From UMGS1519 sp050951095 (lineage in GTDB: Bacteria; Actinomycetota; Coriobacteriia; Coriobacteriales; Eggerthellaceae): DNA of 64,000 nt. The notes below the pieces were generated by a model that was not told the origin of the DNA, did not search any database, and was given only the letters and a program-made list of their open reading frames with translations. Positions 16,429 to 26,200 of the stretch are shown here, in pieces (within the stretch, counting starts at the first letter, position 1; every line of letters starts with the position of its first letter). The DNA lies in contig JBMNIQ010000005.1 of NCBI GenBank assembly GCA_050951095.1, positions 496,001-560,000 of the forward strand, given 5' to 3'. The position numbers and the translations under genes were made by a program.

Positions 16429-19317
16429 ATGGCACAGGATTCGATCGTCATCAAAGGCGCGCGCGAGCATAATCTCAAGAACATCAACCTTGAAATACCT
16501 CGAGACAAGCTGGTCGTGATCACCGGCCTGTCTGGATCGGGCAAGAGCTCCCTTGCCTTCGATACCATCTACGCCGAAGGCCAGCGCCGCTATGTGGAAA
16601 GCCTTTCCAGCTATGCGCGCATGTTCTTGGGACAGATGAGCAAACCGGATCTGGACAGCATCGACGGCTTGTCGCCGGCGGTATCCATCGACCAGAAGAC
16701 CACCAGCAAGAATCCCCGCTCCACGGTGGGAACCACAACGGAGATCTACGATTACCTGCGCCTGCTGTTCGCGCGGGTGGGCGTTCCGCATTGCCCTGAA
16801 TGCGGGCGCGTCATCGAAAAGCAGACTACGGACCAGGTCACGGACAAGGTGATTGCGGCGGGCGAGGGAAAGCGCGCGCAGATCATGGCTCCGGTGGTCG
16901 TCGGTCGCAAGGGCGAGTTCACCCAGCTCATCTCCGACCTGCGCAAAGAGGGCTTTGCCCGGGTGCGCATCGACGGAGAGGTGCACCGCCTGGACGACGA
17001 GGACGTCGCACTGGACAAGAAGTTCAAGCACACCATCGAGGTCATCGTGGACCGCGTGGTCCTCAAGAAGGAGGCTACCACGCGCATCGCGGAAGCCGTC
17101 GAGATGGCCACGAAGCTTGCCGACGGCCGGCTTCTGGTGCAGACCATCGACCGCGACAAAACGGAGCACGAGGAATTCTACAGCCTCGCGCTTGCGTGTC
17201 CCGAGCACGGCCATTCCATCGACGAGCTCCAGCCCCGCGACTTCAGCTTCAACGCCCCGTACGGCGCCTGCCCGGATTGTCTGGGCATCGGCAGCCGCGA
17301 GGAAGTGGACCCCAGTCTGGTGGTTCCGGATCCCAGCCTGAGCTTGAAGGAAGGCGCGGTGGCGCCGTTCACGTCCGGCAATTACTATCCGCAGGTCCTT
17401 GTGGCGGTTGCGAAGCATCTGGGCTACGACGAGAACACGCCCTGGCAGGACATGACGAAGCACGCCCGCACCGTGATGATGTACGGCTTGAAACGCGGCA
17501 AGGTGCGGGTGGATTACCACACCGTGGACGGTCGCGACACGTATTGGTACATCAAATGGGACGGTATCGTGGAAGCGGTGAAGCATCGCTACGCGGAAGC
17601 CTCCAGCGACCGCATGCGCGAACGCCTTGAGCAGTACTTCGCCGTCACGCCGTGCGAGACGTGCCATGGCAAGCGCCTGAAGCCCGAGATCCTGGCAGTC
17701 ACGGTGAACGGCAAGAGCATCCATGAGGTTTGCGAGATGAGCGCCCGCGACTCGCTTGCGTTCTTCGAAGCGCTGGAATTCTCCGGGGCCCAGGAGATGA
17801 TAGCGGGCCCCATCGTCAAGGAGATTCGCGCTCGCCTGCGCTTTCTGGTGGACGTGGGCCTGGACTATCTGACGCTCGAACGTGCGACGGCCACGCTGTC
17901 CGGCGGCGAAGCGCAGCGCATTCGCCTTGCAACGCAGATCGGCGCCGGCCTGATGGGCGTGCTCTATATCCTGGACGAGCCGTCCATCGGCTTGCATCAG
18001 CGCGACAACGCTCGCCTCATATCGACGTTGGAGCGCCTGCGCGACCTGGGCAACACCGTGCTGGTAGTGGAACACGACGAAGAGACCATGCGCCGTGCGG
18101 ACTACCTCATCGATATCGGACCCGGCGCCGGCGAGCATGGCGGCGAAGTGGTTGCCGCCGGCACGCCCGCGGAAGTGGCACGCACGGAAGGCTCCATCAC
18201 GGCAGATTACCTGTCCGGTCGCCGCATCATCCCCGTGCCTGATCAGCGCCGCAATCCGAAGCGCGGAAAGCTTACGATCACGGAGGCCTCGGAGAACAAC
18301 CTGAAGGACATCACCGTATCCATTCCGCTTGGAACGCTTACGGTGGTGACGGGCGTTTCCGGTTCCGGAAAGTCCTCGCTCGTGACCGATACGCTGGCGC
18401 CGGCGCTGGCGAACCGCTTGAACCATGCGCATCTGCGCGTGGGCGAATACGGCAAGATCACCGGCCTGAACAAGCTGGACAAGGTCATCAACATCGACCA
18501 GAGCCCCATCGGGCGCACGCCGCGTTCGAACCCGTCGACGTATGTCGGCCTGTGGGACGACATCCGCCAGCTGTATGCCAGCACGGCCGAGGCGAAGGCC
18601 CGCGGCTATTCCGCTGGCCGTTTCAGCTTCAATGTGAAGGGCGGCCGCTGCGAGGCGTGCAAGGGCGATGGCCAGGTGAAGATCGAGATGCACTTCCTGC
18701 CGGATATCTATGTGCCCTGCGAGGTCTGCGATGGCGCGCGCTACAACCGCGAGACGCTGCAGGTCACGTACCGCGGCAAGAACGTGCATGATGTGCTGGA
18801 GATGACCGTCGACGAGGCCCTGGAATTCTTCAAGAACATTCCGCGCCTGAAGAACAAGCTGCAGACGTTGCACGATGTGGGCTTGGGCTATGTGCATCTG
18901 GGACAGCCGGCAACCACGCTTTCCGGCGGCGAGGCGCAGCGCGTCAAGCTTTCCAGCGAACTTCAGCGCCGTCAGACGGGCAAGACGTTCTATATCCTGG
19001 ACGAACCCACCACCGGCCTGCATTTCGAAGACGTGCGCCAGCTTCTCGCAGTGCTTCAGCGCCTGGTGGACGCCGGCAACACCGTTTTGGTGGTCGAGCA
19101 CAACCTTGACGTGATCAAGAGCGCGGACTATCTCATTGACTTGGGTCCCGAAGGCGGCGACCGCGGCGGCACCGTGGTCGTGTGCGGAACGCCGGAAGAG
19201 GTTGCGGAATGCTCGGACAGCTGGACGGGCAAGTTCCTGGCGCCTCTGCTGTCGTTCGGCGGCGGTGCGCAGGAGGCGTCGCGCAACGGAGACGCGGAAC
19301 AGGCAGCTGGCGTATAA
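16429..19317 (+). CDS. uvrA: Excinuclease ABC subunit A
   Basis: DNA-damage recognition ATPase of nucleotide excision repair. The 962-residue protein has two ABC ATPase modules: Walker A GLSGSGKSSLAFDT and GVSGSGKSSLVTDT, ABC signatures LSGGEAQRIRLATQ and LSGGEAQRVKLSSELQRR, and Walker B ILDEPSIGLHQ and ILDEPTTGLHFED. Zinc-finger cysteine pairs are present (CPECGR, CPDCLG, CETCHG, CEACKGDGQ, CEVCDG). ATG 16429 is chosen because MAQDSIVIKGAREHNL is the usual beginning and AAAGG lies upstream; ATG 16387 would add fourteen unusual residues. Confidence 0.97.
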   Translation: MAQDSIVIKGAREHNLKNINLEIPRDKLVVITGLSGSGKSSLAFDTIYAEGQRRYVESLSSYARMFLGQMSKPDLDSIDGLSPAVSIDQKTTSKNPRSTVGTTTEIYDYLRLLFARVGVPHCPECGRVIEKQTTDQVTDKVIAAGEGKRAQIMAPVVVGRKGEFTQLISDLRKEGFARVRIDGEVHRLDDEDVALDKKFKHTIEVIVDRVVLKKEATTRIAEAVEMATKLADGRLLVQTIDRDKTEHEEFYSLALACPEHGHSIDELQPRDFSFNAPYGACPDCLGIGSREEVDPSLVVPDPSLSLKEGAVAPFTSGNYYPQVLVAVAKHLGYDENTPWQDMTKHARTVMMYGLKRGKVRVDYHTVDGRDTYWYIKWDGIVEAVKHRYAEASSDRMRERLEQYFAVTPCETCHGKRLKPEILAVTVNGKSIHEVCEMSARDSLAFFEALEFSGAQEMIAGPIVKEIRARLRFLVDVGLDYLTLERATATLSGGEAQRIRLATQIGAGLMGVLYILDEPSIGLHQRDNARLISTLERLRDLGNTVLVVEHDEETMRRADYLIDIGPGAGEHGGEVVAAGTPAEVARTEGSITADYLSGRRIIPVPDQRRNPKRGKLTITEASENNLKDITVSIPLGTLTVVTGVSGSGKSSLVTDTLAPALANRLNHAHLRVGEYGKITGLNKLDKVINIDQSPIGRTPRSNPSTYVGLWDDIRQLYASTAEAKARGYSAGRFSFNVKGGRCEACKGDGQVKIEMHFLPDIYVPCEVCDGARYNRETLQVTYRGKNVHDVLEMTVDEALEFFKNIPRLKNKLQTLHDVGLGYVHLGQPATTLSGGEAQRVKLSSELQRRQTGKTFYILDEPTTGLHFEDVRQLLAVLQRLVDAGNTVLVVEHNLDVIKSADYLIDLGPEGGDRGGTVVVCGTPEEVAECSDSWTGKFLAPLLSFGGGAQEASRNGDAEQAAGV

Positions 19318-19330
19318 TAGCCGAATCATG
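19313..19330 (+). promoter_or_regulatory. -10 box directly before the gene at 19328
   Basis: TATAAT at 19313-19318 overlaps the uvrA stop codon and ends nine bases before the next ATG. No Shine-Dalgarno sequence separates them, so a leaderless transcript is expected. Confidence 0.45.
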
Positions 19331-20032
19331 CAGCAAGCCGCACGTGAAAAACTCGCCGTAGTGCTCTTCGTCGTCATCCTGGGGTTGACTGCGGTGGTAC
19401 TGTGCGCCTATCTGGTGCTGGGCCATCATTGGAACAATGCCGCCACGACGATCGATGACTATGCAGGCGATATGCAGGGCTATACCACCATCCTCTTTGA
19501 GGGCACGGCAGCTCCGGACTACGCAGATGTGGATGCCCAGGATGCGCCGCAACGCAGCGGTGTGCCGCTTGCCTCCGTGGAGCAGGATTATCGCAGCAAG
19601 CACTGCTCCGTTATCGTGCTGGATTCCGTCGACATCGAACAGTATCGGAAACCGCGCGTGGTGACGCGCAACGGATATCGTTTCGGCATCATCACGTTCA
19701 CGGCGAATGAAAGCGCCTCGTCCATCCGCTCTGCGGTGAAGGCGCTGCGGAAGAAGGCCGACTGCATCATCGCGATCGTGCCGTATCGCAAGCTTGTTGC
19801 GAATGTGGACGGTATCGACATCGTCTGCAATATGAACACCATGTCTGCCCCGAAGACCGCGTCGTCTCAGAAGAAGTCCTCTTCCCAAAAAGAATCCTCG
19901 AGCTCATCGAGTTCCTCGTTCTTCGGCGGAGGCGATCCCTACACCGTCTCGAATTGCGCCGTCGGATCCGTGCGCGCGGTGATCATCTCGTCGTCGAAGA
20001 ACGTCTCGTCGCGCGTGGTGGATTCGCTGTAG
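19328..20032 (+). CDS. Membrane-anchored unknown with degenerate phosphoesterase-like segment
   Basis: The 234-residue protein starts with a single hydrophobic helix (residues about 10-32, LAVVLFVVILGLTAVVLCAY) and the rest should lie outside the cell. The middle part, with RNGYRFGIITFTANES, a segment like VKALRKKADCIIAIVPYRK and GIDIVCNMN, resembles the end of the metallophosphoesterase domain of 5'-nucleotidases, but the metal-binding NH(D/E) and GHxH motifs are not seen. A Ser/Lys-rich linker (about 175-195) precedes a short C-terminal part. Function unknown; the phosphoesterase link is my inference. Confidence 0.6.
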   Translation: MQQAAREKLAVVLFVVILGLTAVVLCAYLVLGHHWNNAATTIDDYAGDMQGYTTILFEGTAAPDYADVDAQDAPQRSGVPLASVEQDYRSKHCSVIVLDSVDIEQYRKPRVVTRNGYRFGIITFTANESASSIRSAVKALRKKADCIIAIVPYRKLVANVDGIDIVCNMNTMSAPKTASSQKKSSSQKESSSSSSSSFFGGGDPYTVSNCAVGSVRAVIISSSKNVSSRVVDSL

Positions 20033-20092
20033 CCTTCGACGGCAGCTCATGCCCGTTGGATTTACTCTCGCGTTCAAAGCTCTCATCTCTGC

Positions 20093-20149
20093 TTGACAAT
20101 ACCCCTTAGGGGTATACAGTGTTTCCTGTAAGATACCGGTAGGGGGTAT
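20093..20149 (+). promoter_or_regulatory. csoR-copA promoter with two CsoR-type operators
   Basis: TTGACA at 20093-20098 and TACAGT at 20115-20120 (16-base spacer) form the promoter. The 17-bp palindrome ATACCCCTTAGGGGTAT at 20099-20115 occupies the whole spacer and matches known CsoR operators of the form TACCCC-N-GGGGTA. A second, imperfect copy ATACCGGTAGGGGGTAT lies at 20133-20149 between the transcription start and the csoR ribosome binding site. Confidence 0.85.
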
Positions 20150-20162
20150 AGGAGACATCATA

Positions 20163-20468
20163 ATGGTCGAAGAAGCGCATGATTGCTGCAAGCATAAGGA
20201 AACACCGCGGAGCGAAGCGTTCCAAGATGATGTGCAGAAGCGTCTGAACAGGGCTATCGGCCAGTTGAACGGCATCAAGGGAATGATCGACGACAACCGC
20301 TATTGCGGAGATGTGCTGATTCAGCTGTCCGCAGCGGAAAAGGCCATCCATCGCGTGTCCATGATGATCCTGCGCGACCATCTGGAGACCTGCGTCACGG
20401 ATAAGATTCGGCGCGGCGACGACGAGGCGGTTGATGAGGTCATGGATCTCTTGAAGCGCTTCTCCTGA
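20163..20468 (+). CDS. csoR: Copper-sensing repressor CsoR
   Basis: Four-helix copper(I)-sensing repressor that leaves DNA when copper binds. The 101-residue protein has the diagnostic Cys-His-Cys set with correct spacing: C48, H73 and C77 (RYCGDVL and LRDHLETC), within the family helix region RLNRAIGQLNGIKGMI. An extra HDCCKH near the N-terminus could also bind metal. ATG 20163 follows GGAG. It lies 27 bases before copA and its own promoter carries two operator-like palindromes, so it should repress itself and copA. Confidence 0.94.
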   Translation: MVEEAHDCCKHKETPRSEAFQDDVQKRLNRAIGQLNGIKGMIDDNRYCGDVLIQLSAAEKAIHRVSMMILRDHLETCVTDKIRRGDDEAVDEVMDLLKRFS

Positions 20469-20495
20469 TACCTCCGATAGTGAAGAAGTAGGCTT

Positions 20496-23147
20496 ATGAG
20501 TGTGAAACAGACATTCGATGTGACGGGCATGACGTGCGCGGCGTGCTCGGCGCGCGTTCAGAAGACGACGAACGGAGTGCCGGGCGTGGACAACGCCGTG
20601 GTCAACTTGCTGAAGAACTCCATGGAGGTGGAGTATGACGGCACTCCGGAGACGGAGGCGGCTATCAGCGCTGCCGTGAAGAAGGCTGGATACGGCGCGT
20701 ATCCCCGGGTCGCGGCTTCCGGCTCCTCGGCGGCTGCGGCTCCCGTTCCCGGTGCGCCGAATGCGGCGGTGGAGCGCGCACGTGCCGAGGCGCATTCCGT
20801 GAAGGTGCGGCTCATCGTCTCCTGCATTTTCACGATCCCGCTGTTCTACTTGTCCATGGGCCACATGTTCGGGTGGCCGCTGCCCAGCGTGTTCCTGGGC
20901 ACGCAGAACCTGATGACGTTTGCCTTGACGCAGGTGCTTTTGCTTGCGCCCGTGATCTTCGTGAATTTCAAATTCTTCCGCAACGGCTTCGTGTCGCTGT
21001 TCCATGGCGCACCGAATATGGATTCCCTCGTGGCTTTGGGAGCCACGGCATCTACGGCCTATGGCATCTATTCGCTGTACCGCCTGGGTATTGCGTTTGG
21101 CGTCGGGGATTTCGCCCATGCCGAGATGGTGTCCATGGACATGTATTTCGAATCGGCCGGCATGATATTGACGCTGATCACCTTGGGCAAGTTCTTCGAG
21201 GCGCGTGCGAAGGGCGCCACGACGGATGCGGTTTCCAAGCTTGTCGACCTGGCTCCGAAGACCGCTGTGAGGCTCAAGGGGGATGCAGCCGAAGAGGTTC
21301 CCGTTGAGCGCGTGTCCATCGGAGACGTGCTTGTTGTGAAGGCGGGGGAGAGCATCCCGCTCGACGGCACGGTCATTGACGGTACCGGCATTGTGGACGA
21401 GTCCGTCATCACGGGCGAAAGCGTTCCCGTGGAGAAGAATCCGGGCGATACCGTGACCGGCGCCACGGTCAATTCGTCCGGGTGGTTCACGATGCGCGTG
21501 GACCGCACGGGTGCGGATACCACGCTGGCGGGCATCATCAGGCTTGTTGACGAAGCCACCAGCTCGAAGGCTCCTATCGAGCGCATGGCCGACAAGATCT
21601 CCGGCATCTTCGTACCGGCCGTCATCGCCATCGCCGTAGCCGTGTTCATCATCTGGACGCTGCTCGGGGCGGGTTTCGGCACGGCACTGAACTTCGCCAT
21701 CTGCGTGCTGGTCATTTCGTGTCCGTGCGCATTGGGCCTGGCAACGCCGACGGCGGTCATGGTCGGTACCGGCCGCGGTGCGGCGAACGGCATCCTGATC
21801 AAGTCCGCCGAGTCTTTGGAGACAGCTCAATCCGTGAAAACGGTCGTATTGGATAAGACCGGCACGATCACGGAAGGCGAACCGCGCGTTACGGATGTCG
21901 TCACGGCGCATGGAACGCTCGGCGCTTTCGCCTCGTACGCGGCGGCCATCGAGGAGAAGAGCGAGCATCCGCTGGCGAAGGCGGTCGTATCGTATGCCGC
22001 CGGCGCGGCGGATGCGAAGCCGGCGCTAACTGATTTCGCGCAGATTCCCGGCGGCGGCCTGAAGGCCACTGCGGATGGAGAAGCGCTGCTTGCCGGTAAC
22101 CGCTCGCTGATGGAGGACCATGGCATCGCGGTGTCCGATACGGACGATCTGGCGGGCAAGCTCGCCGACGAGGGGAAGACGGTCCTGTATTTCGCCCGCG
22201 GCGGGATGCTGCTCGGTTTGATCGCCTGCGCCGATACCGTGAAGCCCACCAGCAAGGCTGCCATCGACGAGCTTCGCCGCATGGGCATCCGCACGATCAT
22301 GCTCACGGGCGATAACGAACGCACGGCACAGGCTATTCAGCGGAAAGTCGGCGTCGACGAGGTTATCGCAGGCGTGCTTCCCCAGGACAAGGAGCGCAAG
22401 GTGCGCGAAGCGCAGCGCGACGGCGCCGTTGCCATGGTCGGCGACGGTATCAACGATGCGCCGGCTCTGGCGCGCGCAAATGTGGGCATCGCCATCGGCG
22501 CCGGTACGGATATCGCCATCGAGAGCGCGGATATCGTGCTGATGCATAGCGACTTGGTTGATGTTCCCGCGGCCATCGATCTGTCCCGCTCCACGTTGCG
22601 CAACATCAAGGAGAACCTGTTCTGGGCGCTGTTCTACAACGTGATCTGCATTCCCGTTGCCGCGGGTGCGCTTTCCGCGTTCGGCATCACGTTGAATCCC
22701 ATGATCGCTGCTGCGGCGATGAGCTGCTCGAGCCTGTGCGTCGTATCGAACGCGCTGCGCCTGCGGGGTTGGAAGAATCCCCTTGCAGACCAGAAAGATC
22801 GCACAGAGGACAAGCTGAGCGGCAATGAAGTGAACGTCACGGCGCTGCCTGGTGCAGGTGCTGTTTCGGAGCGTGCAAACAAGGGTGCCGGGGAATCTGC
22901 CAAGGGGGCAGGCGGCGCCCCAACCGTCAAGGAGGACGTAATGCAGAAGAAGCTGAATGTCGAGGGCATGATGTGCCAGAATTGCGTGAAGCATGTCACG
23001 AAGGCGCTTGAGGGCATTGAGGGCGTGACGAAGGCGGATGTCGATCTGGACAGCAAGTCCGCAGTCGTGGACCTGTCTGCCGACGTGTCCGATAAGGAAC
23101 TCATCGATGCCGTCACGGAAGCGGGCTACGAGGCGAAGATCGCCTAG
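20496..23147 (+). CDS. copA: Copper-exporting P1B ATPase with C-terminal CopZ-like domain
   Basis: Exports Cu(I) from the cytoplasm. Order of parts in 883 residues: N-terminal heavy-metal domain with GMTCAAC (C14, C17), eight membrane helices, actuator TGES, the metal channel motif C409-P-C411, phosphorylation site DKTGT with D453, HP motif SEHPLAKAV and the hinge VGDGINDAPAL. Then comes a Gly/Ala-rich linker (about 765-815) and a second complete metal-binding domain with GMMCQNC (C827, C830). The last domain begins at an in-frame ATG 22941 with AAGGAGG five bases upstream, so it may also be made as a separate chaperone. It is transcribed with csoR. Confidence 0.95.
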   Translation: MSVKQTFDVTGMTCAACSARVQKTTNGVPGVDNAVVNLLKNSMEVEYDGTPETEAAISAAVKKAGYGAYPRVAASGSSAAAAPVPGAPNAAVERARAEAHSVKVRLIVSCIFTIPLFYLSMGHMFGWPLPSVFLGTQNLMTFALTQVLLLAPVIFVNFKFFRNGFVSLFHGAPNMDSLVALGATASTAYGIYSLYRLGIAFGVGDFAHAEMVSMDMYFESAGMILTLITLGKFFEARAKGATTDAVSKLVDLAPKTAVRLKGDAAEEVPVERVSIGDVLVVKAGESIPLDGTVIDGTGIVDESVITGESVPVEKNPGDTVTGATVNSSGWFTMRVDRTGADTTLAGIIRLVDEATSSKAPIERMADKISGIFVPAVIAIAVAVFIIWTLLGAGFGTALNFAICVLVISCPCALGLATPTAVMVGTGRGAANGILIKSAESLETAQSVKTVVLDKTGTITEGEPRVTDVVTAHGTLGAFASYAAAIEEKSEHPLAKAVVSYAAGAADAKPALTDFAQIPGGGLKATADGEALLAGNRSLMEDHGIAVSDTDDLAGKLADEGKTVLYFARGGMLLGLIACADTVKPTSKAAIDELRRMGIRTIMLTGDNERTAQAIQRKVGVDEVIAGVLPQDKERKVREAQRDGAVAMVGDGINDAPALARANVGIAIGAGTDIAIESADIVLMHSDLVDVPAAIDLSRSTLRNIKENLFWALFYNVICIPVAAGALSAFGITLNPMIAAAAMSCSSLCVVSNALRLRGWKNPLADQKDRTEDKLSGNEVNVTALPGAGAVSERANKGAGESAKGAGGAPTVKEDVMQKKLNVEGMMCQNCVKHVTKALEGIEGVTKADVDLDSKSAVVDLSADVSDKELIDAVTEAGYEAKIA
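22929..23147 (+). CDS. Possible internal start: free CopZ-like copper chaperone within copA
   Basis: Inside copA, in the same frame, AAGGAGG at 22929-22935 is followed after five bases by ATG 22941. Translation from here gives 68 residues, the usual size of CopZ, beginning MQKKLNVEGMMCQNC and containing the whole ferredoxin-like heavy-metal domain. Seen directly: the ribosome binding site, start codon and reading frame. Inferred: that ribosomes use it. It may equally be a relic of a recent copA-copZ gene fusion. Confidence 0.45.
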   Translation, partial: KEDVMQKKLNVEGMMCQNCVKHVTKALEGIEGVTKADVDLDSKSAVVDLSADVSDKELIDAVTEAGYEAKIA

Positions 23148-23172
23148 GCTGCACATTCGCCTATACCGTGTC

Positions 23173-23217
23173 GAAACGGCCCCTGCGCACGCTATGCAGG
23201 GGCCGTTTCGTGTGTTT
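23173..23217 (+). terminator. Terminator of csoR-copA
   Basis: A perfect 14-bp stem GAAACGGCCCCTGC / GCAGGGGCCGTTTC with a nine-base loop follows copA by 25 bases; the downstream tract is only moderately T-rich. Confidence 0.85.
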
Positions 23218-23297
23218 GACGTATGTTCGTATAGCGCCGTAGCTGTCAGGTGCGGCCGCTGAAGGCGCGCCCGTGCAGGCTGGCGGAACCTGCGGAA

Positions 23298-26200
23298 TCA
23301 GACCTCCATGCGTAGACGAGATCCGCTGCGGCCTGTTTCCACGATGATCTTTCGGTCGATATTCTCCTTCAGCTCCTCCACGTGGCTGATGATGCCGATG
23401 AGCTTGTCGCCTCCGGAAAGCGTCTTCAGCATGCGGATGGCATTCGCCAACGATTCGGGATCCAGGGATCCGAAGCCCTCGTCGATGAACATCGTGTCCA
23501 GCTGGATGCCGCCGGACTGCATCTGGACCACATCGGAGAGCCCGAGCGCCAGCGCAAGCGATGCCATGAACGACTCGCCGCCGGAGAGCGACGATGCCGC
23601 GCGGGCCTTGCCGGTGTAATTGTCCATGACGTCCAGGTCCAAACCGCTTTGACCGCGATGCGATGCGGCATCTATACCTTGGCGCGCCAGCAGATATCTT
23701 CCGGCGGTCATAACACCCAGGCGGCGGTTCGCGGCGTCGATGACGCGGTCGAAATAAATGCCCTGTACGTAGGTCTCGAAGACGATGCGGGCCTTCCCGG
23801 TCAATTTTCCGTTTGCGGTTTCGGCTAATGCGGCTATATCGCGATAGCGTCGCTCTATATCGTCAGCGCTGTCCACGGCTGCTGAAACAGCAGCGCGGAT
23901 GTCGGTATTCGTTTTCAGGCGATACGCGAGATCCAATGCCTTTTCGCTCAATGACGCCACGTTCTCCTTTGCGCGGGCAAGCTGTTCTTCCGCCGTTTCG
24001 AGGTCGATGTTCTTCGACTCTTCTATCTGCCGGGTCAGCAATTCGACCTGCGACTGCCATTGCGTATACGAACGTTCGGCTTGCTGATGCGCCGTTTCCG
24101 CCTGCTGCAGTGCATGGTCGAAAGCCTCCAAGAGCTTCTTCGCCCGGGCAATGTCCTCCTCGGCCTGATCGCGCGTGCCCTGCACGTTGTCTTTCAGCGT
24201 TTGCTTGCGGGCGTCCGCGGCGGAGAGTGCATCCTTTGCCTTCTGCGCATCGGCTCTCAGTGCGGTAAGCGTTTCGGAAGACTGCGCGATTTCGACATCG
24301 AGTTCTTTCCTGTTCTGCAGGAGCGTTTGAAGCGTCTTCGCCTGTTCCGCCGCCTGTTTCACCCTTTTCTGCTTCTCTGCCGCCAGCGATGCCGCCTTGT
24401 CAGCCTGTTGTTTCAACGAATGAAGCGAGCCGTGTTTTTCTTCTAGCTGTAACAGCGCGCGCTGTGCTGCCTGGAGCGTGGCATTCGCCGTAGCCTGTTT
24501 CGTTTCCGCATCGTGCATCGCTTCGACGGCCTTCTGCGCAATCCGTTCGGCATTCGATTTCTCCGATTCGCTCGCGACGGTGTCAGACTTCGCCTTTTCG
24601 AGCTCCTTGACGCGCGTCCGTGCAGCCTGAAGTTCGCGCCGAGCTTCCTCTTCGGCTGCTACTGCGGCAGTGCGGAGCTCGCGAAGCGTTTCGAGCGAAC
24701 CGTGCTCGTTCTCTATTGCGGCAAGCGCGCGCACGCGTTCGTCCCGTATGCTCTTCCGGCTTTGCGCCTCGCCGAACGCACCGTGGGCAGCATCCGATGC
24801 GGCGGAAGCCTTTGCTTCTAGCGCATCAAGCTCTTCCTGTTGCGGGACGTCATCCATGAGCGGGGCAGGGTGCGGATGGGCAAGCGATCCGCATACCGGA
24901 CAGGCGCGGTCTTCCTCCAGTTCTTGCGCCAATAGTCCCGCTTGGCCGTTCAAGAAGCGTGTGCGGGCATTTTGCAGCTGGTTCCTGGCGGTGCTTTCCG
25001 CAGATTGCAGGCGGTTGTATTTCTTCAGAGCGCGGTCGTATGCGCCGTCCGCCTCGCGCGCGGCGGTTTGCGCGTTCGCAAGTTGCTGCAGGAAGCCGTC
25101 TATCTCGTTTACTCGTTTTTCCGCAAGCTCGACACGCTGCGTTTGCTGCTCGAATCGTACAGCGGCATCGGAGAGCGTTTCCCGTAGCGCCTGGGCCGCT
25201 TCGTATTTCTGTGCTGCATGTTCCGCCTGCTCTGCTGCCTCAGACGAAGCGGTCTTCGCCGTTTCGGCAGCGGCGCAAGCCCTTTCATAGGCGGCGGCCG
25301 TGCTGTTGTACACGTGCTCCGCTTGCTGGAATTCTGAGACGACCGCGCAGAGGCGCGCTTCGTCTTCCTGCGCGCGATTGTAATCCGCTTGCGCCGCTTT
25401 CAGGCGTTCGTCCGCTCCAGAAAGCTCGTCGAGTCTGCTGCTCAGTACTTTCTGACGTGACTCGAGCGCAGCATGCGCCTCTTCAGCGGATGCAACGCGT
25501 TTGCTCGCCCGCAACTCGGCGGTACGGCACGTTTCGGCGGCAGCGACTGCTTTGTCGTAACGGTCGAAATCGGCCAAAGAGGCATTGAGCACGGCAAGGC
25601 GGTTCGCTGTGGCTTTTCGCTCCGGTTCGCGTTGCTTGCAGGCTTTCAGATCTTCTGCGGCATGCTCTTGTTCGCGGCGGGCATTGTCCGCCTCTGCCTG
25701 CGCGTCGGCGCGTTTCTGCTGCCATGCCGCCACATTCTGGGCGCGCTCGACGAGTTTCGTCAACCGGTCATGACGGTCCTGCTCGCGGGTAAGTCGTTCC
25801 TGAACGGTTTCCCGATCTGCTGAATCTTGCGCTATCTGACCGTCAAGCACCTCGATGAGCCAGGTACCCGTTAACGTGCCCTCGTCGCTGCGGCGTGCAA
25901 TCTGGGAGGGAAGCGGGCTTTCTTCGGGGAATTGCGCCGCATCTGCCCGCGTGCGCACTTCGGCAGCGCGGTCATCGTATGCGCGTTGCAGCGTCTCGCG
26001 GCGTTTTTCCAGTTCCTGTTGCAGGTCGAGGCACCATCCGGTGGAGAACAGCTTCCGGAAAATTGATGCGCGCTCCTTCGTGCTTGCGGTCAGGAGTTTG
26101 CGGAAATCGCCTTGTGCGATCATCGCAATCTGCGAGAACTGGTCGCGGTCTATTCCCAGCAGTTCCGTAACGGCCCTGTTGACGTCGGAATCCTTTGTCA

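Noticed and set aside
16288..19377. A 1029-codon open frame antisense to uvrA
   Set aside because: It mirrors the GC-rich codon pattern of uvrA; its translation is rich in H, R, A and shows no domain. Similar long antisense frames occur over sbcC, pgk-tpiA and copA.
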